Origin: Verrucomicrobiales bacterium
Lineage (GTDB): Bacteria > Verrucomicrobiota > Verrucomicrobiia > Verrucomicrobiales > SLCJ01
Length of the DNA: 10,787 nucleotides
Direction: 5' to 3'
NCBI GenBank assembly: GCA_007125835.1
Contig: SLCJ01000326.1
Coordinates: forward strand, 1 to 10,787
Below, piece after piece: positions 5,561-10,787 of the stretch. Positions within the stretch are counted from its first letter, which is position 1, and the number at the start of each line of letters is the position of its first letter. Below the pieces are notes generated by a model. The model did no database searches. It saw nothing but the letters and a program-made list of their open reading frames with translations, and was not told the DNA's origin. The position numbers and the translations under genes were made by a program.

Positions 5561-5586
5561 GCCTCAACCACAGGATCGTCTATGAT
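5559..5586 (+). promoter_or_regulatory. Possible sigma-70-type smc promoter
   Basis: TTGCCT (5559-5564) and TATGAT (5581-5586) are separated by 16 bases. The -10 box has one mismatch and the -35 box two. Transcription would start near 5593, leaving a leader of about 60 bases before the smc ATG at 5653. Confidence 0.45.
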
Positions 5587-5652
5587 CGAAAGAAATCGCG
5601 TCTGATCCGGCGTTTTCCCATCCGCACTCCCCCGCCCCTTTTCCCTTCCACC

Positions 5653-8600
5653 ATGTACCTTAAAACCCTCGAACTCAACGGCTTCAAAAGCTTCGCCGAC
5701 AAGACAGTCCTTGAATTTCATCCGGGCGTTACCGGCATCGTCGGCCCCAACGGCTGCGGCAAATCCAATGTCGTCGATGCTGTTCGCTGGGTGCTCGGCG
5801 AAACCTCCGCCAAAGCCCTTCGCGGATCGGAAATGGCCGACGTCATTTTCTCCGGCACCGACCGCCGCAAACCCCTCGGCATGGCCGAAGTCACGCTCAC
5901 CTTCGCCGACTGCGAAGAAGCCCTCAAGGTGGAGTTCAACGAGGTATCCGTGGGCCGCCGAGTTTTCCGAGACGGGCGCTCCGATTACCTGATCAATGGC
6001 AAGTCCTGCCGCCTCAAGGACATTCAGAATCTGTTCATGGACACCGGCATCGGCCGCACCAGTTACTCGATCATGGCCCAAGGCCAGATTGACATGCTGC
6101 TATCCTCCAAACCCGAGGACCGCCGCACCGTATTCGAAGAAGCCGCAGGCATCACCAAGTTCAAAAAACAAAAAAAAGAAACCCTGCGCAAACTCGAATA
6201 TACCGAGGCCAACCTACTGCGCCTCACAGACATCCTCGCCGAGGTGAAGCGACAGATGAATTCACTGCAGCGCCAGGCCGCCAAGGCCCGTCGCTACCAA
6301 ACACTGCTCGAAGACGTGCGCGTTCTCGACACGCATTGGGGGTTCCGCCAGTTTGAGGAACTCAGAGCCCAGAAAGACGAGTCCGACACCAACATCGCCT
6401 CCCTGCGCCGCCAGCAAAGCACCCTCGAAGAACAACTCGCCAATGCAGAAAGTGCCCTCGAAACCGCGCGCCGCCAACTGGCCGAAATCGACCACGCACT
6501 CGGCGAAACACGCCACGCCCTCAACGAGCGCCGCAACCGCGCCGAAAACGCACGCACCCGTATTTCCGCCAACGAAGAGCGCGACTCCGAATGGCGGGAG
6601 GCCATCGCCGCGAACGACAAAGACATCGAGCAAACAACCGGCAAACTCAGCCAACAGCAGCTCGACCTTCAGTTCACCGACGAATCACTCGACTCCGTGG
6701 CCGCACGCATCGAATCCCTGCGCGCCGACCTCACGCGCGCCGCCGAAGAACTCGAAGGCATCCGCGCCGAACGCGGCAAAACCGCGTCCGGCATCGCCGC
6801 CGCCCGCAACGAAGCCAACGGAGCCGAAACCCACCTCGCCAGCCTGCAGGCCCGCCTCGAATCCCTGCGCAACCAGCGCCGCACCGACGAAGAGCGGCAG
6901 GGTGCCCTCGCCGCTGAAATCGCGCGCCAGGAGGAAACCGGCAAAACCCGCCGCGAAGCACTGGACCAGGCACGCCAGGAAGCCGCGAAAGTTTCCGAAG
7001 AACTGAAAAAATGCCGCGAGGCCGTGGACGAGGCCGACACCACCCAACGCAACACCTCCGCCGCCCTCGCCACCGCCCGCGAAGATCTTGCCAAACAACG
7101 CCGCCACCACGACGAGAAAGACGCCCGCCTCGGTGTCGTGCGCGCCCTGATTGAATCCGGCGAAGGCCTCGAGGGAGGCACCCAGGCCATGCTCAAGGAG
7201 GGCGAGGCCAAAGGCGTACTCGGCCTGATGGCTTCGCGCCTCGAAGTGCCAGACGAATTTGTCGGGGCCGTCGAAGCCGCCCTCGGCAGCCACCTCGAAG
7301 CCCTCCTCGTTACCAACACCGATACCGCCCTCCAACTCGTCGCCGACCTACGATCGCGCAAACTCGGTGCCGCCTCCTTCGCCGCCCCCGATCTACTACC
7401 CGCCTCCGCAGGTGGACAAATGCTCACCATCCCCGAAGGCGCCCTCGGCTGGGCACTGGACAAAATCAAACCCGCCCCCGAAGCCGCACCCTTCTTCGAA
7501 CGCGCCCTCCGCGACGTGCTCATCGTCGCCGACCTCGAAACCGCCCGCCGCCTGCGACCCAGCCTCCCCGATGTCACCTTCGCTACCACCAGCGGCGAAC
7601 TGCTCACCCCCGGTGGCATCGTCTCCGGCGGACGCGCCACTGGCACCGGCACTTCCATTCTCGAACGCCGCAACGAGGCCCGCACCCTCGCCAAAGCCCT
7701 CAAAACCCTCGCCGCCACCATCGAAACCGGAGCCACCCGAGTCTCTGATCTCGACGCCGAGCTGAAAAAATGGGCAGCCGAGCTGGAAAAACAACGCGCC
7801 GCCCTGCAACGCGCCGCCCTCGAAAAATCCAGCATCGACGGCCAGATTACCCTTCTCGAACGCGAACTCGAACAACTCGACTCCCGCCTCGAACAACTCG
7901 GCTGGGAACGCGGCAAACTCGACGAACGCATCGCCAAGGCTGGCGACGACGCCACCACCATGGAAGCCGGCATCGAGGAGACACGCGCACGCCTCGAATC
8001 CGCCCGCGCCTCACTTCAAAATGCTGAAAGCGCCCTCGAAGATCTCGCCACCCGCGAGAACGCAGCCGCTGCACGCCACGCCGAGATCAAGACCAACCTC
8101 GCCGTCGAGGAACGCTCGAAATCCGCTCTCGAAGCCCAACGCCAACCCATGGAGGAGCGGCTCACCGAACTCAACGCCCTCATCGCACGACGCCGCACCG
8201 AAATCGACACCCTGCGCTCGCGCATTACCTCCACCGGCGAGGAAAACGAAAACCTCAAGGCCGCCATTACCCAAGCCGAAAAACAAATCATCGAATTCGA
8301 AGCCAAGGGCCAATCGCTCGCTGAAGAGCGCTCCGAACGCGCCGAAACGGTCGCCACCGGAGAAAGCCGCCTCACCACCCTCCGCCGCGAGGCGCACCAA
8401 GTCGGTGAGCAAATCGGACGCGAAGAAGTCCAAGCCACCCAAATCGAACTGCGCCTCGAAAACCTCTGCGAGACCATCCGCGAGCGCCACGGCATCGAAC
8501 TCGCCTCCTTCGAGCAGGACATCCACGCCCTCAAACTCGCCATCGAAAGCCAGCGCAAGGCCCGCTCCCGCAGACGCTCTGCCGATCCCACCGAATCCTC

Positions 8601-9450
8601 AGAGAACGAAGCCGCACCTGCCGACGACGACACCAATGCCGACGCGGACGCACCTGCCGCCGAAGCCGCCGCCGAGGAAGACGATTCCCCGGAAGACGCC
8701 CTGCCCGCCGAGGACGGACCCGACTGGGATTTCGTCAAGGCCGTAATCGGCGAACTGCGCCAGCGCCTCGAAGCCATGGGCCCCGTCAACCTCGACGCCA
8801 TTCAGGAATTCGAAGAGTTGGAAGAGCGCCACACCTTCCTCAAAAACCAACACGAGGACCTCGTCACCTCAAAGGCCGAGCTGCTCGACATCATCGAACA
8901 CATCAACAAGGAAACCCGCGTCCGCTTCATTGAAACCTTCACCCAGGTGCGGAAGAACTTCGCCTCCATTTTCCGCACGCTTTTCGGAGAACGCGCCCAG
9001 TCCGACCTCGTTCTCGTCGACGAAGAAGATCCCCTGGAATCCGGCATCGAGATCATCGCCAAACCACCGGGCAAAAAACTCCAGTCCATTTCCCTGCTCT
9101 CCGGCGGCGAACGCTCCCTCACCGCCGTGGCCCTCCTGTTCTCGATCTACATGGTCAAACCAAGCCCGTTCTGCGTGCTCGACGAACTCGACGCTCCACT
9201 CGACGAAACCAACATCGGGCGCTTCCTCAAGGTGCTCGACAACTTCATCGAAAAATCCCAGTTCATCATCGTCACCCACTCCAAGCGCACCATGGCCCGC
9301 GCCGACATCATGTATGGTGTGACCATGGAGGAATTCGGCGTCTCCAAACCAGTCGGCATGCGCCTCACCGACGAAGCCGCCACGCAGGACGACACCCCCG
9401 CCGACCAACTCACCGCCGCCGAACGCACCGCACGCCGCATCGACGGCTGA
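5653..9450 (+). CDS. smc: Chromosome-segregation ATPase SMC
   Basis: This 1265-residue SMC acts with ScpA/ScpB to load on and organise the chromosome in the cytoplasm. Order of parts: N-terminal head starting MYLKTLELNGFKSFADK, with Walker A GPNGCGKSN (31-39) and Q-loop QGQID (143-147); N-terminal coiled coil (about 170-495); hinge (about 496-665, with GGIVSGG near its end); C-terminal coil (about 666-975); then the C-terminal head with GPVNLDAIQEFEELEERH, signature LSGGE (1149-1153), Walker B FCVLDE (1173-1178), D-loop LDAPLDETN and the switch His1209 in VTHSKRT. All ATPase motifs are intact. Start 5653 is chosen because SMC proteins begin with this MYLK-type strand. The protein is longer than the usual 1150-1200 residues, partly because of a 49-residue insertion (976-1024) with 19 acidic and no basic residues just before the C-terminal head. 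No Shine-Dalgarno sequence precedes the start. Confidence 0.96.
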   Translation: MYLKTLELNGFKSFADKTVLEFHPGVTGIVGPNGCGKSNVVDAVRWVLGETSAKALRGSEMADVIFSGTDRRKPLGMAEVTLTFADCEEALKVEFNEVSVGRRVFRDGRSDYLINGKSCRLKDIQNLFMDTGIGRTSYSIMAQGQIDMLLSSKPEDRRTVFEEAAGITKFKKQKKETLRKLEYTEANLLRLTDILAEVKRQMNSLQRQAAKARRYQTLLEDVRVLDTHWGFRQFEELRAQKDESDTNIASLRRQQSTLEEQLANAESALETARRQLAEIDHALGETRHALNERRNRAENARTRISANEERDSEWREAIAANDKDIEQTTGKLSQQQLDLQFTDESLDSVAARIESLRADLTRAAEELEGIRAERGKTASGIAAARNEANGAETHLASLQARLESLRNQRRTDEERQGALAAEIARQEETGKTRREALDQARQEAAKVSEELKKCREAVDEADTTQRNTSAALATAREDLAKQRRHHDEKDARLGVVRALIESGEGLEGGTQAMLKEGEAKGVLGLMASRLEVPDEFVGAVEAALGSHLEALLVTNTDTALQLVADLRSRKLGAASFAAPDLLPASAGGQMLTIPEGALGWALDKIKPAPEAAPFFERALRDVLIVADLETARRLRPSLPDVTFATTSGELLTPGGIVSGGRATGTGTSILERRNEARTLAKALKTLAATIETGATRVSDLDAELKKWAAELEKQRAALQRAALEKSSIDGQITLLERELEQLDSRLEQLGWERGKLDERIAKAGDDATTMEAGIEETRARLESARASLQNAESALEDLATRENAAAARHAEIKTNLAVEERSKSALEAQRQPMEERLTELNALIARRRTEIDTLRSRITSTGEENENLKAAITQAEKQIIEFEAKGQSLAEERSERAETVATGESRLTTLRREAHQVGEQIGREEVQATQIELRLENLCETIRERHGIELASFEQDIHALKLAIESQRKARSRRRSADPTESSENEAAPADDDTNADADAPAAEAAAEEDDSPEDALPAEDGPDWDFVKAVIGELRQRLEAMGPVNLDAIQEFEELEERHTFLKNQHEDLVTSKAELLDIIEHINKETRVRFIETFTQVRKNFASIFRTLFGERAQSDLVLVDEEDPLESGIEIIAKPPGKKLQSISLLSGGERSLTAVALLFSIYMVKPSPFCVLDELDAPLDETNIGRFLKVLDNFIEKSQFIIVTHSKRTMARADIMYGVTMEEFGVSKPVGMRLTDEAATQDDTPADQLTAAERTARRIDG

Positions 9451-9539
9451 TTTCCCCCCCGCAAACCGATTCTTTTTCCTTGATCAAACCCCTCACCTGC
9501 CCCATGTTCCCCCCCGTCCGGTTCATTCCGGACCCGGCT

Positions 9540-9616
9540 CGGGCTGTGGCGCAGTCTGGTAGCGCGCCTGCATGGGGTGCAGGAGGCCGTGGGTTCGAAT
9601 CCCGCCAGCCCGACCA
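9540..9616 (+). tRNA. tRNA-Pro (anticodon GGG)
   Basis: A complete 77-nt cloverleaf with encoded CCA. The acceptor stem CGGGCTG (9540-9546) pairs perfectly with CAGCCCG (9606-9612), followed by discriminator A and CCA (9614-9616). The D arm is GCGC/GCGC with GGTA in the loop. The anticodon stem CCTGC/GCAGG encloses ATGGGGT, giving anticodon GGG (9574-9576) with G37, as expected for proline. The T arm GTGGG/CCCGC has loop TTCGAAT. It decodes CCC and CCU, common in this GC-rich genome. It lies 90 bases after smc in the same direction. tRNA genes can serve as integration sites, but I see no repeat of its 3' end elsewhere in the window. Confidence 0.97.
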
Positions 9617-9657
9617 ATTCCCGAATAGTCGGTCATCTCCGAGCCGCCAATAGAACT

Positions 9658-9672
9658 GCGAACCTCCTTCGC
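9658..9672. repeat. GGCGAA-type hairpin, copy 3
   Basis: Five-bp arms GCGAA (9658-9662) and TTCGC (9668-9672) with loop CCTCC. The outermost pair present in copies 1 and 2 is lost here (T opposite C). Confidence 0.65.
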
Positions 9673-9727
9673 CGACACCGATGTAACGTGAATGGAGGCT
9701 GTTGACAGACCGGCCCGGCTCCGCCTG

Positions 9728-9774
9728 CCTGCTGCGACACATCGCAGCTTTGAATCGGGGCGGCATGTCGCCCC
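9728..9774. repeat. Double-hairpin repeat, copy 2
   Basis: Gapless partner of 2286-2332 (41 of 47 identical). Hairpin 1 is CTGCGA (9732-9737) / TCGCAG (9742-9747), one pair longer than in copy 1. Hairpin 2 is GGGGCGG (9757-9763) / TCGCCCC (9768-9774) around CATG, with an A-T pair of copy 1 replaced by G-T. Confidence 0.8.
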
Positions 9775-9775
9775 A

Positions 9776-9820
9776 AAAAGGGAAAACCCTGAAAGGGCTA
9801 TGCCGCAAAGCCCAGGGTTT
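9776..9820 (-). terminator. Probable terminator of the mrp operon
   Basis: A nested stem AAACCCT (9784-9790) / AGGGTTT (9814-9820) and GGGCT (9795-9799) / AGCCC (9809-9813), with a GAAA bulge, forms 12 bp in all. Read on the minus strand, the stem is followed by T-rich sequence (TTTTCCCTTTTT), as in an intrinsic terminator, about 110 bases after the last antiporter gene. It could equally be another member of the intergenic repeat population. Confidence 0.4.
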
Positions 9821-9931
9821 CAAAACCCCGGGAATGACCGCTCGTGATTACTGGCCGCAACCAGAATCCTGACGTGTGCAAAACGTGCAGAAAGCAACGA
9901 CTAGGCGAGAGCCCACACCACCCCCGCCCCA

Positions 9932-10291
9932 TCAATCCCCACCCCGTTCCCCCGGCGCGGCATCGATCGGGGCTCCCGGTTTACGGCCCATTTGTTCGTC
10001 AAGCGTGGTGCGTTTGAGCACCGCGCGGCTGAGCAGATGGGCCGCCACCGGCAGGGTGATGAACAGAAAAAACACCGCGATCACGAGTTTACCCCACACC
10101 ACAGCTTCGGCGTATACCCAGGCCACCGCCAGGGCTGTGAAACCGAAGCCAAACGTGCTGGCCTTCGTGGCGGCGTGGATGCGGGCGTAAAAGTCGTCGA
10201 AACGCAGCACGCCTGCCGCCGCCACAAACAGGAAAAAAGCGCCAATCAAAAGAAAGGCGGATGGGAGGATTGTGTCAAGGAACTCGTTCAT
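9932..10291 (-). CDS. mrpG: Multisubunit cation/proton antiporter subunit G (MrpG/MnhG)
   Basis: This 119-residue membrane protein has three hydrophobic segments (about 8-28, 46-63, 66-88). The stretch GVLRFDDFYARIHAATKAST (27-46) is the MrpG/PhaG family signature. Mrp complexes exchange Na+ or K+ for protons at the cytoplasmic membrane and support pH and salt tolerance; G is a small structural subunit needed for assembly. The hydrophilic tail (95-119) is rich in Pro, Gly and charged residues. The start overlaps the mrpF stop as ATGA, so the genes are translationally coupled, and mrpG is the last gene of the operon. There is no Shine-Dalgarno sequence. Confidence 0.93.
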   Translation of the reverse strand: MNEFLDTILPSAFLLIGAFFLFVAAAGVLRFDDFYARIHAATKASTFGFGFTALAVAWVYAEAVVWGKLVIAVFFLFITLPVAAHLLSRAVLKRTTLDEQMGRKPGAPIDAAPGERGGD

Positions 10292-10569
10292 GTCTCGGGA
10301 GGGTCGTCGGCATCGCGTTGCAGGAATCTCGCCACCGCCACCGCACCGAAAAAGGTGACGATCGAAAACACCACCACCACATCGATCATGGTGCGCTCAT
10401 CGGCGCGCAGGGCGTGCGCAGTAACCACCGCCAGGAACACCACGCCCAACATGTCCAGTGCCACCATGCGGTCCGCGACCATTGGCCCGCGGATGATGCG
10501 GTACAGGCACATCGCCATGGCAACCAGCAGCGTCACCTCGAAAATCGTCTGTACGGAATCGGGAATCAT
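10288..10569 (-). CDS. mrpF: Multisubunit cation/proton antiporter subunit F (MrpF/MnhF)
   Basis: This 93-residue protein has three membrane segments (about 8-26, 36-54, 60-82). The family signature RIIRGPMVADRMVALDMLG (24-42) is present, followed by the third helix MIDVVVVFSIVTFFGAVAVARFL (61-83, read in two parts). It is a small subunit of the Mrp antiporter membrane complex. The length fits the family. The start overlaps the mrpE stop and its own stop overlaps the mrpG start, both as ATGA, showing a tightly packed E-F-G order as in known mrp operons. Confidence 0.94.
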   Translation of the reverse strand: MIPDSVQTIFEVTLLVAMAMCLYRIIRGPMVADRMVALDMLGVVFLAVVTAHALRADERTMIDVVVVFSIVTFFGAVAVARFLQRDADDPPET

Positions 10570-10787
10570 TTTGACCAGGAGGATTCGTGTTCAGGCTCGC
10601 CCAGGGCGCTGCGAAGCAGCATGACAAGTTCCGCCACCGCCTGCTCTTTGTTTTGAAGGTACAAACCGTGGACAATGAGAATCGGGCCGCCATCCTTGAG
10701 GTCGACAGCCAGGGTGCCGGGCGTCATGGAAATCAAACAGGCGGCCGCCCAGCGCTCGGTCGCATTGTAGCCGTCGAGGTCAAGCTC
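10566..10787 (-). CDS. mrpE: Multisubunit cation/proton antiporter subunit E (MrpE/MnhE), C-terminal part
   Basis: The last 73 codons are inside the window; the N-terminal membrane helices lie beyond the right edge. The visible part reads ACLISMTPGTLAVDLKDGG, then ILIVHGLYLQNKEQA and a helix to the end (VAELVMLLRSALGE). The 'SMTPGTLAVD...VHGL' arrangement is the hallmark of the MrpE/PhaE C-terminal soluble domain. The stop codon TGA lies inside the mrpF start (ATGA). Subunits A-D are expected further right on the same strand, but this cannot be seen here. Confidence 0.92.
   Translation of the reverse strand, partial: ELDLDGYNATERWAAACLISMTPGTLAVDLKDGGPILIVHGLYLQNKEQAVAELVMLLRSALGEPEHESSWSK

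Larger units (their letters stand above)
5239..5652. other. Divergent intergenic region between the nucleotidase and smc genes
   Basis: These 414 bases hold the control regions of two divergent genes. The left half is rich in C on the top strand and shows no clear promoter for the leftward gene. An AT-rich segment (5480-5516, with TATATAT) and the inverted repeat and promoter-like boxes listed separately lie closer to smc. The smc frame stays open upstream to 5431, but those 74 codons do not look like SMC and are better read as leader DNA. Confidence 0.55.
9617..9931. other. Non-coding repeat-bearing spacer after tRNA-Pro
   Basis: These 315 bases between the tRNA and the end of the leftward mrp operon hold no gene I can support. 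They contain the third GGCGAA-type hairpin (9658-9672), the second double hairpin (9728-9774) and a long stem-loop (9784-9820). The same kinds of repeat fill the spacer near 2286-2540. Confidence 0.6.

Noticed and set aside
5431..5652. In-frame upstream extension of smc by 74 codons
   Set aside because: SMC proteins begin at the MYLKTLELNGFKSF strand encoded from 5653. The extension has no SMC similarity and covers promoter-like boxes and an inverted repeat.
6669..7973. Long antisense frame (434 codons) inside smc, and similar long frames elsewhere in smc
   Set aside because: Serine/arginine/alanine-rich translations caused by the strong GC3 bias of smc; no family motif, and smc itself is unmistakable.
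9451..9539. Terminator directly after smc
   Set aside because: A short T-run (TTCTTTTTCC, about 9470-9480) is present but no stem precedes it.
9147..9617. Open frame on the minus strand whose start reads GLAGFEPTASCTPCRRATRLRHSP-like residues
   Set aside because: This is the reverse complement of the tRNA-Pro gene, a well-known false protein; the remainder is antisense to smc.

Overview
The window is a GC-rich bacterial chromosome segment of about 10.8 kb. The gene content fits Verrucomicrobiota, perhaps class Opitutae: a secreted DUF1080 protein, a twin-arginine-exported 5'-nucleotidase, a long SMC, few Shine-Dalgarno sequences and intergenic space full of GC-rich palindromic repeats. This placement is inferred, because no taxonomic marker gene is present.

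Layout, left to right. (1) 1-96: the N-terminus of an unrecognised protein on the minus strand, divergent from (2) 150-779, a secreted DUF1080 (3-keto-disaccharide hydrolase-like) protein. (3) 780-1553: non-coding, holding stem-loop repeats. (4) 1554-3499: an accessory pocket with two type II toxin-antitoxin modules. The first is an intact VapBC pair (1589-2187) with a visible operator and a probable leaderless promoter. The second is a TIGR02574-type antitoxin followed by a RelE/ParE toxin broken by a one-base frameshift (2924-3439). Each toxin 3' end abuts a copy of the same 56-bp hairpin repeat (2187-2242 and 3444-3499, 54 of 56 identical). The 740 bases between the modules hold several other structured repeats. 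(5) 3550-5238, minus: a Tat-exported 5'-nucleotidase/metallophosphatase. (6) 5239-5652: divergent intergenic region with a promoter-like element and an inverted repeat. (7) 5653-9450: chromosome-segregation ATPase SMC (1265 aa) with an unusual acidic insertion before its C-terminal head. (8) 9540-9616: tRNA-Pro(GGG) with encoded CCA. (9) 9617-9931: non-coding, with second copies of repeats seen near 2300 and a probable terminator for the leftward operon. (10) 9932-10787, minus: the 3' part of an mrp/mnh cation/proton antiporter operon (E partial, F, G) with ATGA-type overlaps.

The core genes (smc, tRNA-Pro, mrpEFG, nucleotidase) look native and ordinary. The part most worth a second look is the repeat and toxin-antitoxin pocket: hairpin repeats placed exactly at toxin 3' ends, a double hairpin whose copies 7.4 kb apart stay foldable despite substitutions, and a short hairpin family with CCTCC-type loops. 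I found no CRISPR array, transposase, integrase or clear phage gene.
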